Program-made: the position numbers and the translations under genes
Part shown: piece by piece, positions 44,365 to 54,241 of the stretch
Numbering within the stretch: position 1 is the first letter of the stretch
Layout: every line of letters begins with the position of its first letter
From: Boswellia sacra
Taxonomy: Eukaryota; Streptophyta; Magnoliopsida; Sapindales; Burseraceae
Length of the DNA: 64,000 bases
Assembly: GCA_013180625.2 (NCBI GenBank)
Contig: SNVD02009519.1
Coordinates: 2,384,501 to 2,448,500, forward strand
Reading direction: 5' to 3'
Notes under the pieces: model-generated
Told to the model about the DNA's origin: nothing
Database searches by the model: none
The model's input: the letters and a program-made list of their open reading frames with translations, nothing else

Positions 44365-45560
44365 AAAAATGTCGTGCAGCAAGCACGACTTTGTCATGCA
44401 AAATTCCTATGAGCTAAAATTTACACAACATAGTCGTGCTTACTATTTTTTGCACAACCAGGTAGCACGACCTATTCGTTCAAAAAAGTGAATTCTGGAA
44501 TTTTGCTCGATCGAGTGATGCAATTTGCACGACCAAGTAATGCAGTAATTGTGAACATAAAATGCTCCCTATTTATTTTTTGCACGACTCGGTTGTGTTA
44601 CTTGCACAACCCATTCGTGCAGAAATGTGTAATCTAAAATTTTGCACGTATAGTAAATGAGAAGTTTAATAAAATATCATGGAATCTTGCATAACTTGGT
44701 CGTGCAAAATGTGTAATCTGGAATTTTGCACGACTAGGTCGTGTAGTAAATGATAACTTTAAACAAAATATCACGGAATTTTTCACAACCAAGTCGTGCA
44801 AAAAAAATAAAATCTGAAAATCTACACGATTGGGTCATGCAAGAGGCACGACCGGGTCATACAGAAAAGAGAACATAGAAATATTACAGAATTTTGTACG
44901 GCTTAGCACAACCAAGTCGTGCAAAAAAATAAGATCTAGAATTTTGCATGACCAAAAAAAAATACAATCTGGAATTTCATTAAAATTAACTCAACATGGC
45001 GCACAAAATTCAGTTTGAGTTGTAATTCAAAGCCTTATAGTGGGCTTCGGGAGTAGGCAAATACTTCAATTTTTATCCCTCACCATATTGTTTGCCGTTT
45101 AGGGAGCCAGCACCAACAAACAATTGGAGCATGATTTTCGAACATAAATCCATCTGTACTATCTATATCTTATAAAGACTTCGATATCTGCGAAAGATGT
45201 GAGCAGGCAGCTGACCAAGGCGCGAGGCGAGATGCAAGCACAGCAGCGGGAGCGACCAGCAGAGGCAAGCTAATGAAAACAGATTCGTATGTATTTGGAC
45301 AGAGGAGTTGAATGACTGCAAACGGCACGACCAGGTCGTGCAATAAATGAGAGCTTAATATTATTACGGAATTTTGCCCGACTTAATCATATTATATGCA
45401 TGACTCGGTCATGCAAGAAAGTGAAATCTAGAATTTTGCACGAATAGGTCATGCAATCGGCACGACCCAGTTGTGCAGTATATGAGATCTTGGTAAAAAT
45501 AAGTCACTATTTTTTGCACGACTCAGTCATGTTACCAGAACAACTCAATCATGCAAGGAT
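44365..45560. repeat. degenerate array of GCACGAC / GTCGTGC palindromes
   Basis: At least fifteen pieces of the form GCACGACC(N)GGTCGTGCA, with decayed forms such as CACAACCAAGTCGTGCA and GCACGACTAGGTCGTG. They are often spaced by a TGAGA..TTAAT..ATTACGGAATTTTGC spacer. Decay is mainly CpG to TpG/CpA. A segment at 44985-45300 lacks the motif and is GC-richer toward 45200-45280 (possible further captured DNA, not recognised). Confidence 0.8.
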
Positions 45561-45724
45561 GTGAGAGATAGAGGGCTGATTTTGTTACATTCTTATTTTT
45601 CCAAGTATTATGGGTATTTTGTTCTTTTCACTTTAAAAAAGGGTGAAAAATGATCAAATTGAAAAAAAAGGTCACAAATATAAAATGGAATTCACAGGGG
45701 GTTATTTGCTAAAAATTTGTTGCT

Positions 45725-46727
45725 CAATCATCTATGTCTTCTTCGACTCTATGAACCACAACTCTCTCCTCCTCCAACGCACTCGAAGTCTCAAATTTAA
45801 TTCCTCATATTTCTATTTTAAAGCAAATACACAATTTCTTAAAACCTCGAATTTAACTGCTTTCCAAAACCGATTATTTATTGAGGAGAAATTAATCCAA
45901 TTCGGAGTTATTGATGTTTATAGCGATCAATCATAGAAGAAAAATTATGATTCATTCCTGTAAAGTCAAGAGTTTGTTTAACTAGTTACTGCCAGCTGTC
46001 ACTCAGTCAGCAAGATCACCAGCTTAGCTAGAGTTAGTTAGTTACTCTGTTAGCTGTGTAATCAACAATTTGCATATATCGTCATTGTCTCTTGTAATTC
46101 AATTAGTGATCTAAATAAAATTCAGTTACAAACTCTCTCTAGATTTCTCTGTTCAACTATTCCGATCAAGCTTCCTTCTTATTAAGCTAGAAGTTCTTCT
46201 CGGGTACAAGGAAATGATTCAATTCCAAGGCCAATGTCTTTCTTGAACAAGTAATCAAAAAGATTTTGGAGCATCTTCAGGTTTAAGTATTGTTCCTTCA
46301 ATGATTGTTGTACCAAGTAAACTTTTGCTTTTGTGAAATCTAAAATCTAGAGCCCACTATAAATCGACAGTAAATACCATATCAACTTCTTCATCTCAAT
46401 ACTAATTCATCTTCTTCCTTTTATACCTCACACACTGCACAACTCCAATCAGCAGAGGATCAGTTCTGGAAAATATAAGTCGCATATCCAGATTGGTATG
46501 CTCGATCAAGTTGTCTGGCCACTCTCTTTTGTTCTCTTATTTTGGTTTACAGGAAATAAAAACTTAGGAAGGATAAGAAGACTTCATAAGATAATCGTTG
46601 AAAACATAAAAGATTAAAAAGTTATATTTGATTTTTTTGATTCAAGAAGTATGAGAAATTTAAAAAGGGTTTTTATTTATTGATTTGTTGTTAGACTTTG
46701 AGTGAGTTGGAGGAGGAAGCCGTTGAT
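45725..46727. other. unclassified stretch with a small frame and LTR-like text
   Basis: A frame at 45643-45936 includes MNHNSLLLQRTRSLKFNSSY and more, possibly the 5' end of an organelle-targeted protein, but no family was recognised. 45959-46170 (TAACTAGTTACTGCCAGCTGTCA.., GTTAGTTAGTTACTCTGTTAGC..) resembles plant Copia LTR text without confirmable ends. Confidence 0.3.
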
Positions 46728-46736
46728 GCCAAAAAA

Positions 46737-46937
46737 GAGTAATGCTGCTCATACAAACTACTTATACAAATTCACATATACAAATTGATGTGGCATCCCT
46801 ATATAATCGCCACATCACTAGTGTTAATTAATGTAATTTATTATTAATATATATTTATCAAATCACTGCATTTATTTATCAAATCATATCATGCCATGTC
46901 AGCTTGTATAGATGAGTTTGTAAGAGTAGCATTGCTC
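46737..46937. mobile_element. MULE-type MITE, 201 bases
   Basis: Inverted ends GAGTAATGCTGCTCATACAAAC and GAGCAATGCTACTCTTACAAAC-type, over about 40 bases. A perfect 9-base target duplication GCCAAAAAA flanks it (46728-46736, 46938-46946). Relatives lie at 36685-36888 and 62832-62935. Confidence 0.85.
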
Positions 46938-47279
46938 GCCAAAAAATAGACCAACGATATTTTCTCACACGTGTCCTAAAGTAGTAGTGAAAAGTCAAAA
47001 ATGCCCCTTGGGGTTATAAGAACATATAGCATAGTGAAGGTAATTTTTCTTATACCAAGAGATTGAACTGAAGGGAGATGAATGATTGAAAATAAACTCC
47101 TAACTGATGCCAATAAGCTACCAACTGATCATGCTGATAATCTCCCAACTAACCATGACAACAGCTTCTTGATTGAAACTTTGAGGTGGACATGTGAGAG
47201 ACAAAACAGACAAGATTCTGATGATTCTAGGTGTAGAGGAGACATGGTTCTCCTAGCTGAAAGTGATTATTAATGTTCT

Positions 47280-47357
47280 CTCTCTCTTGTAGCCATCAGT
47301 CTTTGAATCAGCAACTCCAGCAAGCTTCTATGGAAGGTCCCAACTCCAGGAACTATC
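47280..47357 (+). pseudogene. exon-like frame, left part, interrupted by the Copia element
   Basis: After a CTCTCTTGTAG acceptor-like site the frame reads PSVFESATPASFYGRSQLQE up to the Copia insertion at 47358. It resumes in frame after the element and one copy of the CTATC duplication (56252-56342). A further open frame lies just upstream (47082-47273). The protein is not recognised. Confidence 0.35.
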
Positions 47358-49361
47358 TGTTGACTCAGGTATGGCAACCCAAGAGGGGGGGTGAATTGGG
47401 TTTTTATTTATTAAAATGGATTTAGAAAACTTTTCTTGAAAGATCAAAATTAGTTCACTCTTTCTTTGAGAATAAAAGTGAAGAAGATGAAATTAGAATT
47501 TATCAAAGATGCAATCAAAAGATTAATAATGATGAACAATCACAAGTGCAAGTAAATGTAAAGAGGAAAGGGATAGAGAGAGTGCAAACTCAATTTACGT
47601 GGTTCGGCTAACCTCGCCTACGTCCACGGGCTCCTAGCTCCACAAGCTAAGCTTTCCACTAAGTTGTAGAAATCTTTACAACTTGCTTGATGAACAACCT
47701 CACCAAGACTTTATCTTCCAACTCTTGATAACACCACACCAGGAGTTCTTCTTGATGAACAACCTCACCAAGGCAACTTCCTTCAACTCTTGATAACACC
47801 ACACCAAGAGTTCTTCTTGATGAACAAACTCACCAAGGCAACTTCCTTCAACTCTTGATAACACCACACCAAGAGTTCAAGAGTTCTTCTTGATGAACAA
47901 ACTCACCAAGGCAACTTCCTTCAACTCTTGATAACATCACACCAAGAGTTCTTCTTGATGAACAACCTCACCAAGGCTTCTTCAACCCTTGATAACACCA
48001 CACCAAGAGTTCTTCTTGATGAACAACCTCACCAAGGCAACTTCCTTCAACCCCTGATAACACCACACCAAGAGTTATTCTTGATGAACAACCTCACCAA
48101 GGAAACTTCCTTCAACTCTTGATAACACACAACAAGAGTTCTCTCAAGGATAACTATTATCCTTTACAAGAATATCTCACTTTCACCACAATACAAGAAC
48201 AAGGATAATTTTTACAACAAAAGTACAACTCTATTCAAAAAGTAGATAAAGAATATAAAAGCTCTCTAGACTTGATATTTCTCTTGTTTTTTGCTTGATA
48301 GATGCTTATCTTGCTCTTCCTGAATGCATGGGAGAAGGGCTCCCTTTATAGGCAAATGGGATGAACTTAATCAAGTGAAGACACCAACTCCAAATTTTTT
48401 ACCCACCATAAAAACTGAAATCTTGTCTACCATTTTTGTCAATGTTCTATTTGAAATTTAAAAATCTGCAAAACATAAAAGATCTGGAAAATTGAATAAT
48501 CTTTCCAACGCATTAAGAACTAAGTCATTTGGATATCTCTATCTCAAGATATGGCCAAAAAACTATTCGGTGCTCATGTGACTTAATTTTTCTTTCATGT
48601 GTCAGTCCACCAACTTGCATGTGTATTATGTCAGCTTTCTGTTTGAAATTTGAATTTCTTCAAAGAATATGAAATCTGATCCATTGAATCATCTTTCCAA
48701 TTCCATAAGAATCAAGTCATTTGGATATCTCTAACTCAAGATATGGACAAAAAATCATTCGGTGCTCATATGAGTTGATTTTTCTTCTCTGTGTCAGTCC
48801 ACCGAATTGCATGTCAATTATGTCAGCCTTCCATTTGAAATTTGAATTTCTTCAAAACATATGAAATGTGACTCATTAAGTCCTCTTTCCAATGCCGTAA
48901 GAATCAAGTCATTTTGATATTTCTAGCTCAAGATATGTCCAAAAGAGTATTCGGTGCTCATGTCAGCTGCTTCCATTTGTCTTTCAACTTGCATGATGAT
49001 TTGGACAACCTTTCACTTGAAATTTGAATTTCTTTAAAACATATAAAATGTTATAAATTGAGCAAGCTTTCCAAAAGCTCAAAAATCACGTCATTTGGAC
49101 ATCTATATAGATATATATGACCAATTGATTGAACATTACTCATGTATCACATTCCTTGAGTTAAACCTTGTTCTTAAACTTTGGTGCCTTTAACATGTAG
49201 TCTTCTCCTTAGCTTCAACACTTCATTTTAATAAGCCTCTTCTTGATTTTACAATTATTTTAATAATCTTATTCTTGCACATAAATAAACATATTAGTAA
49301 ATCTCAATTAATCAATGTGTATTGTTATTATCAAAATTATCATGTAGCCTTAAGGCTAACA
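47358..49361 (-). repeat. 3' LTR of Copia element
   Basis: 2004 bases. It holds about seven 62-base tandem units (TTCTTGATGAACAACCTCAC.., 47690-48140) and then about four units of roughly 175 bases built around TCATTTGGATATCTC and CTCAAGATATGGCC (48420-49100). Confidence 0.93.
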
Positions 49362-49376
49362 ATCTCCCCCTTTTTT
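49362..49376 (-). other. polypurine tract of Copia element
   Basis: Minus-strand AAAAAAGGGGGAGAT directly against the 3' LTR. Confidence 0.85.
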
Positions 49377-49669
49377 ATGATGACAAACCATTGATTGCTT
49401 TAAAATAATATCTAAAATCAAGAATGAAAATAAAATCAAGAATAAGCAAAAATAGAGCAATTATTATAAATACAAGCAATCCAACCATTTCTCCCCCTTT
49501 TGTTATCATCAAAAAGATATAATCAAATTAATTACTCCTCCTTAATATATTCTCCCCTTTAACATATGTTACCATTCAAAGATTATCATATAAAAGAAAA
49601 ATTAAGACATATCCAACATGCATAATACTCTTCTAATAGTGCAAAATTTATCTTGACTAAGGGGTTTAG

Positions 49670-51350
49670 TTATATTTGGGTCTAGGGACTAATTCTCAAA
49701 CTTGATTTCTCTCAAATTGGTTTAATTCTTCTTGCATAGCCAAAATCCAACTTTCATTATTTTCGGCTTCTTTAAAAGATTTTGGTTCAAATTGAGAGAC
49801 AAATGCAAAATGATTACAAAAGTTCCTAAAAGAAGATCTAGTTCTCATACCTTGTGATGGTTCACCAATAATGAGATCTTTACGGTGAGCTTTTGCGTAC
49901 CTCCATTCCTTTCGTACTTCTTGGGAAGAATCATTTACTTCCTCAAACTTTTCTTGTTAAAGTTGTAATTCATCTTGGCTCTTTTCATCAAGCCTTGATT
50001 CCTTGATTTGCCTTTCTACCTCAACAATATTATAATCTAAATTCTTTGAAGAAATCATATTAGTTTCATCAAACATGCATAGATTCTTCAATAACAAGAG
50101 TTTTTTTGTTAAAAACTCTACATGCTTTACTATGGTTGGAGTAACCAACAAAAATTCCAACATCGGCTTTTGCATCAAATTTTTCAAGGTTATCCTTGGT
50201 GTTTAAAATAAAACATTTACATCCAAAAACTTTAAAAAATCCAATGTTGGGTTTTCTCCCTTTCTAAAGTTCATAAGGAGTTTTCTTTATTAAAGCTCTA
50301 ATATGGACTCTATTGATTATAAAGCATGCGGTATTAACGGCTTCGGCCCAAAAATATTTTGGTAAATTATTTTCAAGTAACATAGTCCTAGCCATTTCTT
50401 GGATAGTCCTATTTTTCCTCTCAACAACACCATTTTGTTGTGGAGTTCTAGGTGTGGAAAAATTATGTTAAAAACCATTTCATCACAAAGATTTTCAAAT
50501 GCAACATTGTCTACTTCACCACCATGATCACTCCTAATGGACACAATAGAATACCCTTTTTGATTTTGGACTCTTTTTACAAATTTTGAAAAAGCTTGTA
50601 TGGCCTCATTTTTAGTTTTTAAGAATAATACCCAAGTGAATATTGAATAATCATCCACAATAACAAAAACATAATACTTTCCACCAAGGCTTTGAGTTCT
50701 TGATGGTCCAAATAAATCCAAATGAACTAATTGTAGAGGTTTGTTGAAATAAATTTCTTTTGTTTAAAAGAAGTTCTCACTTGTTTTCCAAATTGAGAAG
50801 CATCACAAATCTTATCATTTTCAAATTTTATTCTTAGAAAACTATCAATTAAATCAATTTTTGAAATTTTTAAAATTTTGTCCATGCTAGCATGACCTAA
50901 TCTTCTATGCCATAACCAAGCATCATGATTAACAATGAAACAATTTTCTACATGATCAATAACATCAATATCAATTGTATAAATATTACCACATCTATTA
51001 CCAATGAATAATGTCTTATTGTTACTAACATCCTTAATCACACATCTATTAGGCTCAAAAGCAACAAAATATCCCTTATCACTTGACTAATACTAATCAA
51101 ATCATGTAAGCAAAACATTTTCAATAATAGGTGAAGAAGGGTTACCAATATCACCATGTTCAATTACCCTTCCTTTGGCATTATCACCGAAGGTCACATA
51201 TCCTCCTTTCTTCATGATTAATCTTGAGAACTTGGAGGCATCTCCGGTCATATGCCTTGAGCATCCACTATCTAAGTACCACTTGTGTTTACCACTCCTT
51301 TGTTTCTACAATCAACATTAAAAGAGTGACTTTTTGGTACCCAAATGTTC
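49670..51350 (-). pseudogene. Copia pol remnant (protease, pre-integrase, integrase; RT lost)
   Basis: Read on the minus strand: NIWVPKS spacer, then protease WYLDSGCSRHMTGD (active Asp-Ser-Gly near 51270). The GAG-pre-integrase domain follows (WLWHRRLGHASMDKILKISK, 50727-51041). Next is the integrase core MDLFGPSRTQSLGGKYYVFV, then IVDDYS and IRSDHGGEVDN (50317-50721), and integrase C-terminal pieces at 49957-50187. The text ends with the FEPKSFKEA..WILAMQEELNQFE start of the reverse transcriptase (about 49680-49820). Several frameshifts and stops break it. The rest of RT and all of RNase H are missing before the polypurine tract. It cannot support its own transposition. Confidence 0.85.
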
Positions 51351-51360
51351 TTGGGTCATT

Positions 51361-52874
51361 GGGGGTTAGTTATGTGATGAACACTTAAATATGTATGTTT
51401 AATAAGAGCTTAGTTCATCATATTGCATTAATAGTGTCATTAAATTTCTCAACTTAAGCATATTTGTAGCCTTTGCATCTTTGGAATTAACTTCCTCTTA
51501 ATTTTAGTTTTGTTACAGGTTTGGTAAAATGGGCATAACTCTCTATTTATAGATCAGAATGGTGCAATTCTTAATGTTTTGGAAATCTGATTCAATTGTC
51601 TACAAGATTGCATTTCACAAGCATAATCAAATTCGGGCTCTTAGTGGACCAAAATTGGGCTTGAAGTGAATCCATCTATAGTCTCGACCCAGTCCGACCA
51701 GGCCTCAGTATTTGGACCGTATCTCTCAAAATACGTATCCAAATTGTGCAAATCAATATGTTCTAGAAAGCTGAGAGAAATATCTACAACTTTCATGAAG
51801 ACATGTGATTAAAATTCACAACATTTCGATGTCAAAATTGATGGTCAAAGTCAGTGCCTAATGATCCCAATTGTCAAAGATATTTATAACTAATATTTGA
51901 CAATTATGCCCTTGTAATTTGACAAGTTTACCCCTGGATGTATCTATAAATAGAGGTGCCTTGTGACCCATTAGGGCATCTTGGCCTTGCTGGGATCTTG
52001 TATTGTGTTTCTCTCTTGTGTTTTTATGCTATTAATAAATCTTCTTTTTCTTGCAATTTGTTTCCTTTCTCTTATAATGTCTTTCTAATTTCTCTCTTGC
52101 TAAGGTGAAAGGGTGAAATCCTTGATATGAGAATAAGGAATCTCTAACCCTTGGTATGTGCTTAATAATCATAATCTTGTGTTGTTTATTTTATATTTAT
52201 TTTCTTAATCAATCTTGACACCACTCGTAAAGTGGAGGTCTTGATCCATTGTCGACAATCCTTGGCACATCAAATACTTGGATCCTTTCTAGATGTCGTA
52301 TGGTTCTTCCTTACCGACATGAATCTAGTTAGGAACCTTGATTTGTTGTAGACATATGATGATTGGCACATTGGATGCTTGAACCCATTTACAAGAAGTG
52401 GTATAAATGTTGGTAATGAAACAAATATAATTCATATAACTAAAATGGACTAATTATCCTTATTCGAAATATCAAGGGCGGATCCCCTAACCATAGCCTT
52501 CATTGTTATTGTGTTAATTTCTCTTGTATTTTAATTATTCTATTGTTTATGAACTTTTTATTTTATTTACTATGGTAGGTTCCACCACCTTATGAAATTG
52601 TTCTTTAATTTACTATGGTTGGTTATACCACCTATTTCCATGGATGGTTTTACCTCCTTTTGCTTTTTGCTTTATATTTGAATGGTCGGTAATACCGCCT
52701 ACCATCTTACATATTTATTGATATTCTCTTATTATTTCTTTGAATCATCCATATCACATTTGCTTATCTTATATTTGTAACGCTTAAATTCCCTTCCTTG
52801 TGGATCGACCCCGGTCTTACCGGATTTATTACTTCGACACTCCTATACTTGGGAGACAATCCTTTTTCGGATGT
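51361..52874. mobile_element. 1.5 kb insertion nested between Copia gag and protease
   Basis: The Copia frame is interrupted between the text IPKRT (right of 52880) and NIWVPKS (left of 51355). GTCATT occurs at both junctions (51355-51360, 52875-52880), as expected for a target duplication. The insert has no coding frame. It includes CTTCCTTGTGGATCGACCCC and GGTCTTACCGGATTTATTAC, followed by ..CACTCCTATACTTGGGAGAC. These phrases are common in plant LTR/leader sequences. TG..CA ends were not found, so the class is open. Confidence 0.55.
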
Positions 52875-52880
52875 GTCATT

Positions 52881-53009
52881 ATGGTCCTTTTTGGAATCCA
52901 TATTTGTTTCAAATTAGGATTTCTCTTAATGTAACAAGAATGCATTTTGTGTCTTTTCTTCCACAATAATTACATGAATGATTAGGATTTATTTTGATCA
53001 TATTTAGGG
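52881..53009 (-). pseudogene. Copia gag zinc-knuckle remnant
   Basis: Minus strand CNYCGRKD, then after a one-base shift HKMHSCYIKRNPNLKQIWIP. Together they make a C-X2-C-X4-H-X4-C nucleocapsid finger. It belongs downstream of the gag frame at 53048-54186 but is separated from it by the artificial junction. Confidence 0.75.
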
Positions 53010-53047
53010 CTGTCTCTTATACACATCTAGATGTGTATAAGAGACAG
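53010..53047. other. Nextera/Tn5 mosaic-end junction adapter (assembly artefact)
   Basis: CTGTCTCTTATACACATCT (53010-53028) is followed at once by its inverse AGATGTGTATAAGAGACAG (53029-53047), a perfect 38-base palindrome. This is exactly the Tn5 mosaic-end pair left at the circularisation junction of Nextera mate-pair libraries. It is synthetic library sequence, not plant DNA. The bases on its two sides may not be neighbours in the genome. Confidence 0.97.
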
Positions 53048-54186
53048 CTTTTATATCCTAACTCTCTTTTATCAAAAACACACCTTTGGTTTTGTAACAT
53101 AGAATTCAAATTTTTTGTGCTTTTTGTAAAATTATCAACAATATTTCTTAAGTCATTATTTTCCTTTTTCAAAATAACATTTTCTTTCTCTAATTTATCA
53201 AAATCCTTTTGTTTTAAAATCTCATTTTCAGTTTTTAATAAATGTATTTGATTTTCCAAACTTTCAAAATTTTTTTGCCTTAAAATTTCATTTTCATTTT
53301 CTAAAGCTTCATTTGTTTCCAACAACTCTTCTAATTGTGTTAACATGATTTTTGACTTCTTTTTGAAAGCATTGATTTTTGAATTTTGTTTATCAACTTG
53401 CACATGTAAATTTTGGAATGCTTCAAGTAATTCATCATATGAAAACTTAGGATCATAGTTTAGAATACTTATCTCATGTTCTCTTAAAGCCATGAAGCAC
53501 ATGTTTGCCACTTTGCAATCTTCTTCATTCTCTTTCAAGATGATTTCATGAGTTATAAGAGAACCCATACGTTCTTCTAATGGTAGTTTGGTGAGGTCCT
53601 TTGCTTCTTGAATTACCGTCACCTTTGGCTCCCAAGATTTTGGTAGACACCTAAGAATCTTTCTCACCATTTCAACATTAGAATAAGATTTACCAAGAAA
53701 TTTCAAACTATTAATAATATCCGTAAATCTAGTAAACATTTCAGAAATTGATTCATCCGATTTCATCTTAAAAAGCTCATAACTATGAACTAGCGTACTA
53801 ATTTTGGATTCTTTAACTTGACTAGTTCCTTCATGAGTTACTTCAAGTGTGTGCCATATTTCTTGTGCCGTAGAACAAGTAGATATTCTATTAAACTCAT
53901 TTCTATCTGGAGCACAATACAACAAATTCATAGCTTTAGCATTCAAACTTAATTTCTTTTTATCATCTTCACTAAACTCTTTAGGTTCTTTAAGCATGCT
54001 TTCCCCATTTTCAATTTTGATAGGAACAAAAGGTCCTTCCAAAACAATAAACCATAAATCATAATCAAAAGATTTCAAGAAAATACTCATTCTAGTTTTC
54101 CAATAAGAGTAATCACTTACATTAAAAAATGGAGGTCTAGAAATAGAAAGCCCCTCAACATATGAAGTTGAATTAAAAGTTGCCAT
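53048..54186 (-). pseudogene. Copia gag protein, cut off by the adapter
   Basis: About 379 genuine residues. It starts MATFNSTSYVEGLSISRPPF and contains the Copia gag domain (YSYWKTRMSIFL, AQEIWHTLEVTHEGTSQVKE, FTDIINSLKFLGKSYSN, KILRCLPKSWEPKVTVIQEA) at residues about 25-230. A long coiled-coil segment follows (about 265-365, LLETNEALENENEILRQKN and related heptads). The last residues of the open frame (LLYTSRCV) come from the adapter, not the element. The expected link from here to the zinc knuckle is missing. Confidence 0.85.
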
Positions 54187-54223
54187 AGCTCAAAATCGGT
54201 TAAGATTTAAAAAAAATGAGCAA

Positions 54224-54239
54224 CCTTACTCTGATACCA
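54224..54239 (-). other. primer-binding site of Copia element
   Basis: Minus-strand TGGTATCAGAGTAAGG, complementary to initiator Met-tRNA (one mismatch to the usual ..GAGC), two bases from the 5' LTR. Confidence 0.88.
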
Positions 54240-54241
54240 CT

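Larger units (their letters stand above)
41890..45720. mobile_element. putative gene-capturing transposon (Pack-MULE or Helitron)
   Basis: The interval holds same-strand fragments of three unrelated genes, introns retained, then a palindrome array. The ends show weak inverted similarity: left AAATATAACCCCCTTTTAAAATTT..ATTTATGACC (about 41920-41965), and right AAATAACCCCCTGTGAATT..ATTTGTGACC when 45665-45710 is read on the minus strand. No target duplication could be fixed, and no Helitron terminus was identified. Boundaries are therefore approximate and the class is inference. Confidence 0.45.

Noticed and set aside
45959..46170. Solo Copia LTR
   Set aside because: The text is LTR-like, but neither TG..CA ends nor a target duplication could be fixed.
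47690..48140. Regular 62-base direct repeats resembling a CRISPR array
   Set aside because: Units are tandem without unique spacers, lie in both Copia LTRs, and the genome is a plant.
52994..53251. Open frame on + strand beginning near the adapter
   Set aside because: Its first residues (AVSYTHLDVYKRQ) are translated adapter; the rest is antisense to Copia gag.
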